Source: Desulfobulbus sp. (GTDB lineage Bacteria; Desulfobacterota; Desulfobulbia; Desulfobulbales; Desulfobulbaceae). From it: a stretch of DNA of 20,536 bases. The notes beneath the pieces are model-generated. The model saw nothing but the letters and a program-made list of their open reading frames with translations, searched no databases and was not told the DNA's origin. Where the stretch lies: positions 1 to 20,536 of the forward strand of contig JAUVLX010000018.1 in NCBI GenBank assembly GCA_030600525.1, in the 5' to 3' direction. The position numbers and the translations under genes were made by a program. How positions within the stretch are numbered: position 1 is the stretch's first letter; each line of letters starts with the position of its first letter. Shown one piece after another: positions 1-7,074 of this stretch.

Positions 1-2
1 TT

Positions 3-74
3 GCCGACCTGGTAAATGTGGATGGCATTGATGCGTCATTGCTTGAAAAAATTAAGCCTTTTCTGTCGCTTTAA
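3..74 (+). CDS. C-terminal end of a helix-hairpin-helix (ComEA-like) protein, partial
   Basis: Only the last 23 codons are inside the window, ending with TAA at 72-74. The frame reads through a V-x-G-I-D-x-S-L-L-E-K-I-K-P-F motif, which resembles the second hairpin and closing helix of ComEA-type helix-hairpin-helix domains that bind DNA non-specifically. A strong intrinsic terminator follows 16 bases after the stop, supporting this as a real gene end. The assignment rests on very few residues, so another HhH protein is equally possible. Confidence 0.5.
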   Translation, partial: ADLVNVDGIDASLLEKIKPFLSL

Positions 75-90
75 ACAAAGTGTATCTTCA

Positions 91-131
91 AACCGGCCGC
101 AGCACATTTTGTGTGCAGAGGCCGGTTTTCT
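91..131 (+). terminator. Rho-independent terminator of the upstream HhH gene
   Basis: An outer stem AACCGGCC / GGCCGGTT (91-98 and 119/120-127) encloses a second small stem GCACA / TGTGC, and is followed by a T-rich run (TTTTCTCTT). It sits just after the stop codon at 74 on the plus strand. The reverse strand lacks a T tract, so it should act in one direction only. Confidence 0.8.
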
Positions 132-171
132 CTTATTATACCCTGAGGACTATAGAGTCTAAACGTAAGAA

Positions 172-213
172 GGTTGATGCCTTCTACCATTTTTTTATGG
201 CATCCCATCAACC
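172..213 (-). terminator. Hairpin downstream of the small secreted protein gene
   Basis: GGTTGATGCC at 172-181 can pair with either GGCATC (199-204) or CATCAACC (206-213), giving a long GC-containing hairpin. It lies about 110 bases downstream of the minus-strand gene that ends at 325. On the minus strand it is followed by TTCTTACG, a poor U tract, so it may be a weak terminator or a 3' end stabilising hairpin. Confidence 0.35.
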
Positions 214-324
214 ACATATTTTGTAACAGCTCTTGTAAGTTTTTCTTCTTAGCAGCATCAGCTTCTGTCGAGTGTTTTTTTGCCAAAGTGCGAAAAACGA
301 CCAGATTAGCAGGTTTCCTGCACC

Positions 325-627
325 TCATTTTTCAATGATAATGGTTTGCTTTGATTTTTTTGCATTAACCCTTCTTTCCATTTCAGCCTGTGAAAAAGGT
401 TTCCAGCCATCAATGACCTTTTGTTCACACCAAGGTTGCAGACGTGTGACATCGGGGTTGTCACTGAGCAGCATGTATTGATCAACGCATTTGTAGGTTT
501 GATGAATGACAGCCTTGGCGTTGTATTTGGTGCCATATTGTTTCCTTATCCGTTTTTCTTCAGCTGTCAGTGCAAATGCTGTTGTTGTAACCAATAAGAG
601 GGTAAGCAGGCAGGCGAATATTTTCAT
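325..627 (-). CDS. Small secreted hypothetical protein (100 aa)
   Basis: The protein starts with a clear signal peptide (MKIF followed by a hydrophobic stretch to about residue 19, with an A-F-A-L cleavage region), so it should be exported to the periplasm. The mature part is about 80 residues, charged and basic, with two cysteines (in YKCVDQY and PWCEQK) that could form one disulphide. The ATG at 627 is preceded by AAGGAG about 12 bases upstream and by a good sigma70-type promoter, so it appears to be a single-gene unit. I do not recognise a named family and assign no function. Confidence 0.75.
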   Translation of the reverse strand: MKIFACLLTLLLVTTTAFALTAEEKRIRKQYGTKYNAKAVIHQTYKCVDQYMLLSDNPDVTRLQPWCEQKVIDGWKPFSQAEMERRVNAKKSKQTIIIEK

Positions 628-680
628 GGTTGTATGTTATCTCCTTTTTGAAAGAGTGTTTAAGGTTCCCTTGCTAAAGA

Positions 681-709
681 ACTATATGTGAACAGATTTA
701 AGGAATCAA
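681..709 (-). promoter_or_regulatory. Sigma70-type promoter of the small secreted protein
   Basis: On the minus strand TTGATT (plus 704-709) and TATAGT (plus 681-686) are separated by exactly 17 bases. Transcription would start near 674, giving a leader of about 47 bases that carries the ribosome binding site. This is a visual match only. Confidence 0.5.
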
Positions 710-738
710 ATTGTTATTTACCTTGTTATTGGGAGGTA

Positions 739-919
739 AGGAGCTGTCCGTAAATAAGTTGTACAAAATCGCGCTCATGTTTAGGTTAGATTTGGATGAT
801 CTGATTGAACAAAGCCGCAGGCGTAGTTGTGTTACGTTGAGGACTTTGTGATTGAAGATCAGCCAAAGATGACTTGGAGATGCGATGCGAGATGTTCAAG
901 TTATTTCCGGACAATTCCT
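739..919 (+). mobile_element. 181-bp MITE-like element, copy 1
   Basis: The element has imperfect terminal inverted repeats: AGGAGCTGTCCG... on the left against AGGAATTGTCCG... read inward from the right, 22 of 27 bases matching. It has no coding capacity for a transposase. A second copy of the same length and orientation lies at 10594-10774, with 165 of 181 bases identical by my hand alignment. An internal CGTAG / TTACG hairpin differs between copies only by a change that keeps pairing (G-U for G-C). Flanks show at most a 2-bp target duplication. It is probably a non-autonomous derivative of an insertion sequence whose transposase is not in this window. Confidence 0.75.
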
Positions 920-1076
920 AGCCTGATTGCGTTCACGAAAACCCGCCAACAGCCACTTTCTGCTCCTGTATTGTGAGGCATCGGATTGGTGCTGAAAAAT
1001 AAGTGGCACATTCCTGTCCATGGTTCTACTATGAATCTATCTTTATATGCCATTTCCTCTTGGTTAGGATCGCGAT

Positions 1077-3713
1077 ATGGATGATATCTATTCTGCCTCA
1101 GTTTCTGAAGTACTTGATCGTTTTCGCACCTCGGAGAAAGGACTATCTCCAGAAGAGGTAGAGAAACGACGACGCCTGTACGGTCCCAACCGTATACAGC
1201 ACAAACCGCCAGTACCAGCATGGCGTATTCTTTTTCACCAATTTGCCAGTTTTATCATATACTTGCTGCTTTTTGCAGTGCTTTTTTCTCTTGTTCTCCG
1301 GGAGTATACGGATGCAATGGTTATTCTTGCTATCCTGGTTATGAATGGGCTGATTGGCTTTATTCAGGAACTCAAGGCAAACCGGTCGCTGGAAGCGCTG
1401 CGTAAAATGACCACGATCACGGCAACAGTGATGAGGGCGAATAAACGACTGCGCATTGATGGGGAGCAGTTGGTACCGGGAGACATCGTCTGTCTGGAGT
1501 CAGGTGACAAGGTCCCAGCAGATGGTCGTCTGATCAATGTTGCCCAGTTGGAAGTCGAAGAATCAATCCTCACCGGTGAAAGCCTGGCTGTTTCCAAAAT
1601 AATTGACCCCTTACCGGGTGACCTGTCTCTGGCAGACAGGCGCAATATGATCTTTTCCGCTTCCTCCATTGTCAGTGGGAGAGGTATGGCGGTTATCACC
1701 GATATTGGTATGGACACCGAAGTCGGCAGGATTTCGGAAATGATCGCAACAGCCAAACAGGAACAAACTCCGCTTGAAAGAAGGCTGGATATTTTTGGCC
1801 GCAAACTAGGAGTGGTGATCACCGGAATCTGCCTGCTGGTCTTCTGCCTTCTGATTGGCCGATCCCTTACCGGTGGACAGCAGCTGGACATGAAGGTGTT
1901 CATCGACTTTTCTTTTGTTGTCATCAGTCTTGCTGTTGCGGCTGTACCAACAGCACTGCCAGCGGTGGTGACCATTGCCCTCTCCATAGGAACCAAGCGT
2001 TTGCTTTTGAAGAAAATACTGGTCAGACGCTTGACCTCTGTAGAAACCCTTGGCAGTTGCGATGTCATTTGTTCGGACAAGACAGGGACATTGACAAGAA
2101 ACCAGATGACCGTGGAAAAGGGGTGGACCATGGAGGGGGAAATTGACCTTGTTCACTCTCCAGAACAAGGATCTTTTTCGTCGACGGAACGGCTCCTGTT
2201 CACCATTGGGGTTACCTGCAATAATGCCGAATACAGTGGTCAAGGTAGCAACCGTGGAGTTGCAGGGAACCCGACTGAGTGTGCGCTGTTGGTCAGTGCT
2301 GTAACTGCAGGTGTTGCCGTTGTAGGAGAGCGCCTTGATGAGCTCCCTTTTGATGCAAAGCGCAAATGCATGAGTGTCCTAGTTCGGACAAAGGACGGTG
2401 TTTTTGTCTATACCAAAGGTGCTCCGGGTCACCTCTTGCAAAACTGTTCTTATTTTCAGAAAGCTGATAGCAGTGTAGTCGCCCTTACGGCAAAAGAAAG
2501 GGGGGGGATTACCAAGGTAATAAATGATTTCGCAGGCCAATCTATGCGGATTATGGCCTTTGCTTATCGTGAGGCTGGAGGCAGTCAGGTGATAGATGAG
2601 ACCGGGCTTGTTTTTGTCGGGCTCCAGGCAATGATCGACCCACCCCGACGAGACGTCCCAGTGTCTATTGAGCGAGCAAGAACGGCGTGTATCAGACCGA
2701 TTATGATTACCGGAGACCATAAAGAGACGGCAAAGGCGATAGGCGAGCAGATAGGAATTACAGGGAGGGTGGTGACCGGTAAGGAACTGGACGGTATGGA
2801 TGACGATGTGCTGATCACTGCTGTGCAGACCACTGATATTTTTGCACGGGTGATCCCGCAACATAAACTGCGTATTGTTAAAGCCCTGCAACAGAGCGGC
2901 CACGTTGTAGCCATGACAGGTGATGGTGTCAACGATGCACCGGCCTTGAAAAAGGCTGATATTGGGATAGCGGTTGGTAGCGGGACTGAAGTGGCAAAAG
3001 AGGCGGCTGATTTTGTGGTACTCAACGATTCCTTTGCAAGTATTGTTGATGCCGTCGAAGAGGGCAGGGGGATTTATGATAACATCCAGAAATCTATCAT
3101 GTTACTCCTTTCCGGTAACCTGATGGAGGTCCTGCTGGTTTTTCTGGCTGTACTCTTGGGGTGGAACCTGCCGCTTACCGCTTTACTCCTGTTATGGATT
3201 AATCTTGTTACCGATGGAGCTCCGGCATTGGCCTATACTGTTGATCCTTACAGCAAGGATATTATGCGGAGGCCTCCGATTGCAAAACAGGCTCCCATCC
3301 TTTCCGGGTATCATCTGCGTTTGCTACTTTTTCTTGGTGTTGCCGGTGCGTTGATTGGGCTGTTCTTTTTTGAGACTGCAGGTGGTGCAAGCCTGGACAC
3401 GGGAGAGCTGGAGCGGGCAAGAACGGTGGCCTTTACGTATGTGGTCCTTTTTGAAATGCTGCTGGTTTTTGTCATTCGCAGCAGCTACAGAGTACGATTG
3501 TTTACCAATCCATGGTTGTGGAGTTCGGTTGCACTTTCCCTTCTGCTGCAGGGAGTTATTCTCTATACACCACTTAACCGTTTGTTTGGGGTTGTACCGC
3601 TTACTGTTGAAGAGCTTTTACGACTCGGGGTGTCTGCCGTTGTATTCGGTTGCTGCTGTTTTATTCTCCTTGGCTGGGGAGGCAGGAGGAAAACAGTGTT
3701 TTCAAGAGGGTGA
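1077..3713 (+). CDS. P2-type cation-transporting ATPase (Ca2+-ATPase-like), 878 aa
   Basis: This is a full-length inner-membrane P-type ATPase that uses ATP to move a cation. Visible parts in order: N-terminal cation_ATPase_N segment, membrane helices from about 50 and 80, actuator motif LTGES (165-169), M4 motif PTALP (291-295), phosphorylation motif DKTGTLT with aspartate 334, nucleotide-binding KGAP (447-450), hinge TGDGVND (614-620), M5 with N681 and E684, M6 with N709, T712 and D713, and further C-terminal helices. M5 and M6 keep the SERCA-type cation ligands, but the M4 glutamate (PEGLP in SERCA) is threonine 292. The substrate is therefore uncertain; Ca2+, Mn2+ or a monovalent ion are all possible. 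The ATG at 1077 has AGGA 7 bases upstream. A MITE-like element ends 157 bases before it. Confidence 0.9.
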   Translation: MDDIYSASVSEVLDRFRTSEKGLSPEEVEKRRRLYGPNRIQHKPPVPAWRILFHQFASFIIYLLLFAVLFSLVLREYTDAMVILAILVMNGLIGFIQELKANRSLEALRKMTTITATVMRANKRLRIDGEQLVPGDIVCLESGDKVPADGRLINVAQLEVEESILTGESLAVSKIIDPLPGDLSLADRRNMIFSASSIVSGRGMAVITDIGMDTEVGRISEMIATAKQEQTPLERRLDIFGRKLGVVITGICLLVFCLLIGRSLTGGQQLDMKVFIDFSFVVISLAVAAVPTALPAVVTIALSIGTKRLLLKKILVRRLTSVETLGSCDVICSDKTGTLTRNQMTVEKGWTMEGEIDLVHSPEQGSFSSTERLLFTIGVTCNNAEYSGQGSNRGVAGNPTECALLVSAVTAGVAVVGERLDELPFDAKRKCMSVLVRTKDGVFVYTKGAPGHLLQNCSYFQKADSSVVALTAKERGGITKVINDFAGQSMRIMAFAYREAGGSQVIDETGLVFVGLQAMIDPPRRDVPVSIERARTACIRPIMITGDHKETAKAIGEQIGITGRVVTGKELDGMDDDVLITAVQTTDIFARVIPQHKLRIVKALQQSGHVVAMTGDGVNDAPALKKADIGIAVGSGTEVAKEAADFVVLNDSFASIVDAVEEGRGIYDNIQKSIMLLLSGNLMEVLLVFLAVLLGWNLPLTALLLLWINLVTDGAPALAYTVDPYSKDIMRRPPIAKQAPILSGYHLRLLLFLGVAGALIGLFFFETAGGASLDTGELERARTVAFTYVVLFEMLLVFVIRSSYRVRLFTNPWLWSSVALSLLLQGVILYTPLNRLFGVVPLTVEELLRLGVSAVVFGCCCFILLGWGGRRKTVFSRG

Positions 3714-3770
3714 GAATTGCCTTTTGGGAACGACGTACCTGTCCTGGTAGAATATTACCATCAAGAAACT

Positions 3771-4190
3771 TTATGCCAGCTCGGTCAATGACTCCCCTAA
3801 TAGCATCGTTTCTGTGGAGAGTTGTTCGACGCGGATGATTTTTTGTTTTTCGGCGAGCAGATACGTCATCTGCTCTGCATAGGGGGTACCTGCTTTTGGT
3901 GGTATATACTTGTGCATCCACTGCATCATAGCGGCCTGGGCTTCCTGTAATTTTTGAATGGCTTCTTGGTCCGCTTCGCTTGCATTTTGCTCTTTTTGAG
4001 CTATCAACTGCTGGAGGCTGGTTTCAAGTTCATACATATAACCCATTTTTTTCATGGTACGAACATGGGTGCGCATAACTTCGCTTTGTAGCTGATTAAC
4101 CTCCTGTTGTTGCGTATTTTGGCATCCTGCCAACAAACCAAATGCCATAAGAACTGCAATGCAGACTTTGAAAAATTGATAACGTCCCAT
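3771..4190 (-). CDS. Coiled-coil lipoprotein of the Sco/cytochrome c set
   Basis: I chose the ATG at 4190 because GAGGT sits just upstream and the protein then begins with a proper lipoprotein signal peptide ending in LLAGC (cysteine 23). A longer open frame from 4244 would put 18 extra residues before the signal. The mature protein of about 115 residues is rich in Q, E, K and M, with a heptad-like helical pattern, and looks like a small periplasm-facing helical lipoprotein. It is the last of three minus-strand genes after sco and a cytochrome c, 44 bases behind the latter, so a role in envelope electron transport or metal handling is likely, but I know no family for it. Its stop is 57 bases from the convergent ATPase gene. 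Confidence 0.75.
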   Translation of the reverse strand: MGRYQFFKVCIAVLMAFGLLAGCQNTQQQEVNQLQSEVMRTHVRTMKKMGYMYELETSLQQLIAQKEQNASEADQEAIQKLQEAQAAMMQWMHKYIPPKAGTPYAEQMTYLLAEKQKIIRVEQLSTETMLLGESLTELA

Positions 4191-4234
4191 ACCGTTACCT
4201 CGCAGGGAGTAAGTGAATGAAGAAGTCCTTGGTT

Positions 4235-4645
4235 CTACTGACATTGCTGCAGTAGGTGAGCTACTTCTTCAGAAGTAATCGTTGTTGTCGCAGCGGATTC
4301 TCCGGTGGCAAGTTGGGAAGTATAGCGCATCAGACGGGCTATTTGGTCGGCATCCAGGATTCTGTTGCCAGGCATAGTGCGATTATAGGTCCCGTCTTGT
4401 AAACGAATATTGCCGGTTAGCCCGTTTTGAATGATGCAGGGGAGCTGCATCAGCTTTTGACCAAAGTAGGATGAGCCTTGGAGGACGGGATAGAGACGGC
4501 GCAATCCCTGACCATCGATCCCATGGCATCGGCTGCAATGGGTTTGATAAAGCTGCTGTCCGCCATCATCCGTAGCTGGTGCAGTAATTGGTGCGGCGAG
4601 CAACACCACTCCAATGAGCAGGAGGAGCAGTTGCCTCATCTTCAT
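4235..4645 (-). CDS. Periplasmic monohaem cytochrome c
   Basis: A 136-residue protein with a hydrophobic signal peptide (to about residue 24) and one haem-binding motif, CSRCH (37-41). The sequence after it, G-x-D-G-x-G, and a later R-T-M-P-G motif that would supply the distal methionine, are typical of small class I cytochromes c. The C terminus is extended by about 25 residues and ends in a cysteine. The start ATG at 4645 is 1 base after the sco stop codon, with a GGGGGA ribosome binding site about 9 bases upstream inside sco, so the two are translationally coupled. It probably carries electrons in the periplasm; the partner oxidase or reductase is not in this window. Confidence 0.9.
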   Translation of the reverse strand: MKMRQLLLLLIGVVLLAAPITAPATDDGGQQLYQTHCSRCHGIDGQGLRRLYPVLQGSSYFGQKLMQLPCIIQNGLTGNIRLQDGTYNRTMPGNRILDADQIARLMRYTSQLATGESAATTTITSEEVAHLLQQCQ

Positions 4646-4646
4646 T

Positions 4647-5240
4647 TTATTTTTCCCCCTGTAGTCTTCCTATATCTTTAATAAGCTGGTCCACTTCAGC
4701 ACTGTCTGTACCGTTGTAATAACCACGAATGTTCCTGTTTGCATCTATCAGGCAGAAACTGCCGCTGTGGATGTAGCCGCCAGGTGCCTTGCTCGATTCA
4801 ACCACTTCCAGCATATAGTTTTTTGCCAGGGGATAAATAATGCTTTTTGGTCCCGTAACCATCTGCCACTTACTGGTCTTTATTTCCAACCGTTGTGCAA
4901 AGTCGTGGAGCACCTCGACTGTATCATGATCAGGATCAATGGTATGCGAGAGCAGTAGGATCTTCGGATTATCAACAAATGCTTCATACGCCCTGGTCAT
5001 TTGAGTTTTCATGATCGGGCAGATGGTTGGGCAGGTGGTGAAGAAAAAATCAGTTATATAAATTTTGTCATTAAAGGTGGCGAGGGTAACTATTTGACCA
5101 TCCTGATTAATCAGTGAAAAATCTTGATTAAAAGAACCCAGAACCGGGAGCGGTTGAGTATTTTGTCCGCATCCGGAAAGAAGGAGAATACAAAGCAGGA
5201 CGGAGATGATGGGCGTTGCAAAAAGTCGATCCATGGTCAT
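4647..5240 (-). CDS. SCO1/SenC-family copper-binding thioredoxin-like lipoprotein
   Basis: A 197-residue protein with an N-terminal lipobox LLSGC (cysteine 24), so it is probably anchored in the envelope. The thioredoxin-like core carries the Sco copper site: C70-P-T-I-C74 and histidine 158 in a YIHSGSF context. Sco proteins deliver copper to, or reduce, the CuA centre of cytochrome c oxidase; some act in redox protection instead. It is the first gene of a three-gene minus-strand set (sco, cytochrome c, lipoprotein). Starts at 5240 and 5234 are both possible, as neither has a strong ribosome binding site. A perfect palindrome lies 37-55 bases upstream. Confidence 0.92.
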   Translation of the reverse strand: MTMDRLFATPIISVLLCILLLSGCGQNTQPLPVLGSFNQDFSLINQDGQIVTLATFNDKIYITDFFFTTCPTICPIMKTQMTRAYEAFVDNPKILLLSHTIDPDHDTVEVLHDFAQRLEIKTSKWQMVTGPKSIIYPLAKNYMLEVVESSKAPGGYIHSGSFCLIDANRNIRGYYNGTDSAEVDQLIKDIGRLQGEK

Positions 5241-5276
5241 GTCGTCTGGTAAAAGGGTACTGAGATACTATTTTTT

Positions 5277-5295
5277 CCAAATAATAATTATTTGG
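5277..5295 (-). promoter_or_regulatory. Perfect palindrome upstream of sco, candidate operator
   Basis: CCAAATAA and TTATTTGG form 8-base perfect arms around TAA, 37-55 bases upstream of the sco start. On the minus strand a possible -35 (TTTACA) precedes it, with the expected -10 position falling inside the palindrome, so a dimeric repressor could block this promoter. It is not followed by a T tract in either direction that would make it a good terminator. The regulator is unknown. Confidence 0.4.
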
Positions 5296-5400
5296 ATGGG
5301 TGTAAAGCGAATAGTTCGAAATTATAGTGATTTATAAGTGGTTCATGTTTGGCTGTGGGTGAATGTAGGGTCAGCTACTACAGGGTTTTACGATTATTTT

Positions 5401-7074
5401 TTATTGGGCCACTGTGAGGTTTTTATCCTGTAGTTCTTGGATTGTTTGTATGCAACCATTTTTATAAGTGTAGTCCAAACCGTTGACAGCCTGTAGATGA
5501 TCATCGGTGAGAAAATCAGTGGTGGCGTAATCTCGCACAATCCTCCCCTGGTGCATGACCACTGTTCTCCTGGTAAGGTTGCGGATGAAAAAAAGGTCAT
5601 GGGTGATGAGTATTGTCGTGGTTGGCAGCTGCTTAAGGAGTTCCATGAGCAGTAATTCACTTTGCGGATCAAGATTGGGAGTGGGTTCATCCAAGATCAG
5701 GATAGCGGGTTGCATTGCCAAAACAGCAGCGATGGCCAGCCTTTTTCGTTCCCCACCGCTCATATGCAGAGGCACCCGATCATCATATCCCTCAAGCTGC
5801 ATAGCGGCGAGAGCCTCGTGTACGCGTTGTTTAATTTCCAGCCCGGACAGCTTCATCTGCTGGGGGCCAAACGCAACTTCCTGCCAACAGGAAGGGCAGA
5901 AGAGTTGATCACTGGAGTGTTGAAAAACCATACCGATATGTTGGCGGAGTATACGATGCGCACTCTTTAACAGGGGGCTGTCTTGAAACAGGAGGTAGCC
6001 CTTCCCCTGATGCAGACCCATCAGGCAATGGGCCAGCGTTGATTTTCCAGCCCCATTTTCACCAACAAGTGCGAGGGTCTCACCCTTGGTAATACAGAGG
6101 TTAATATCCGATATTCCGGGGCTGTTATCAGGATAGGCAAAGGTGTAGTGCTGGAGTTCCAACAGTGGGGGATTGGGTAAAGAGGGGGCTGGGAGGTGGC
6201 TGTTCTGGCTGTTGTGATCGTGAGTGTGGTGGTGATGATGGTGATAGGGAGTGTCCTTGTGCGTGCCACAGCAGGTAAAGCGGAACATGAAGTCCAGTCC
6301 ATGATCATGTAGATTTTGGGGATGAGACACCAGCTCATCCATGGAGAAATCATGATGAATCCTGCCTTCTGTCAAGACAACAGCACGGGTGCAGATCTCA
6401 TATAAAAAGAGCAGGTCATGGTCTATGATAATGAGCGTTCCTGTGAAGGCGGTCAGGAGTTGTTTGAAAATATGCTCCTGGCGGGGATCTAGATTGGCGG
6501 TCGGTTCGTCAAGGATAAGCATCTCTGGCTCCATGGCCATGACGGTGGCAAAGGCAGCCCGTTTTTTTTGCCCATAACTTAGCAGATGGGCTGGTTTGAA
6601 CAGGTACTGTTCCAGGCCGACCTTGGCGAGGTTTGTCCTGACTAGATGGTCAACTTCTTCTCTGTTTTTTCCTTGGTTCAGAGGACCGAATGCCACATCT
6701 TCGTATAAGCTATTACAGAACAGATGGTTGTCAGGATCTTGAAACAGCACACCAACCTTGAGGCGGATAGCTGCAAGATGATCACCTGTAAGTGGCGTCC
6801 CGTGGTAAAGGAGTTCACCCTTTTGTACAGGAAGGATACCATTGAAATGTCGAATAAGGGTAGATTTACCTGATCCGTTGTGGCCAACAAGAGCGATGCG
6901 GTCCCTTTGGCCTATTGCAAGGTCGATATTATGTAAAGCCGTTGTTGTGTCGGGGTAGGTAAAGCAGAGTTGTCTGCAGTGAAAGATCGGCGGAGGATCA
7001 GAAGTAAGGGGTTCGGTCATGGGTACATTGGTAAGCGGTGGATTGTTCGCATAAGGTTGACTGGTCACAGCCAC
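5401..7074 (-). CDS. nikO: Fused double ABC ATPase of a nickel/cobalt ECF transporter
   Basis: Cytoplasmic energising subunit of the ECF importer. Two complete CbiO/NikO-type nucleotide-binding domains are in one 557-residue chain. Domain 1 has Walker A GHNGSGKST (64-72), signature LSYGQ (165-169), Walker B ending LDE (188-190) and H-loop H219. Domain 2 has GENGAGKST (338-346), MSGGE (438-442), LDE (461-463) and H492. The first signature is altered (Y for G), so the two ATP sites differ. Between them is a histidine-rich linker (about 268-293) with two cysteines, six consecutive histidines and H-x-H. The GTG start at 7074 overlaps nikQ by 10 bases; an ATG at 7020 is a possible alternative. Most bacteria use a homodimer of a single-domain protein. 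It is the last gene of the nickel operon. Confidence 0.92.
   Translation of the reverse strand: MAVTSQPYANNPPLTNVPMTEPLTSDPPPIFHCRQLCFTYPDTTTALHNIDLAIGQRDRIALVGHNGSGKSTLIRHFNGILPVQKGELLYHGTPLTGDHLAAIRLKVGVLFQDPDNHLFCNSLYEDVAFGPLNQGKNREEVDHLVRTNLAKVGLEQYLFKPAHLLSYGQKKRAAFATVMAMEPEMLILDEPTANLDPRQEHIFKQLLTAFTGTLIIIDHDLLFLYEICTRAVVLTEGRIHHDFSMDELVSHPQNLHDHGLDFMFRFTCCGTHKDTPYHHHHHHTHDHNSQNSHLPAPSLPNPPLLELQHYTFAYPDNSPGISDINLCITKGETLALVGENGAGKSTLAHCLMGLHQGKGYLLFQDSPLLKSAHRILRQHIGMVFQHSSDQLFCPSCWQEVAFGPQQMKLSGLEIKQRVHEALAAMQLEGYDDRVPLHMSGGERKRLAIAAVLAMQPAILILDEPTPNLDPQSELLLMELLKQLPTTTILITHDLFFIRNLTRRTVVMHQGRIVRDYATTDFLTDDHLQAVNGLDYTYKNGCIQTIQELQDKNLTVAQ

Noticed and set aside
71..328. An 85-codon minus-strand frame whose ATG overlaps the stop of the small secreted protein (ATGA)
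   Set aside because: The overlap is tempting, but the frame runs through the hairpin at 172-213 and the terminator of the opposite gene, and has no recognisable domain. Judged accidental.
901..1221. A 106-codon minus-strand frame opposite the MITE end and the ATPase start
   Set aside because: It overlaps the well-supported ATPase gene in antisense and lacks a ribosome binding site or family resemblance.
1364..2131. Long antisense frame of 255 codons within the ATPase gene
   Set aside because: A Ser/Thr/Pro-rich translation without domain features, fully opposite a conserved gene; typical shadow frame.
3745..3760. Small stem TGGTA / TACCA between the ATPase and lipoprotein genes
   Set aside because: Only 5 bp, AT-rich loop and no T tract, so not a supportable terminator.
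4191..4244. Longer start for the coiled-coil lipoprotein at 4244, overlapping the cytochrome c gene
   Set aside because: It would place 18 polar residues before the lipoprotein signal peptide. The ATG at 4190 has a better ribosome binding site and gives a normal signal.
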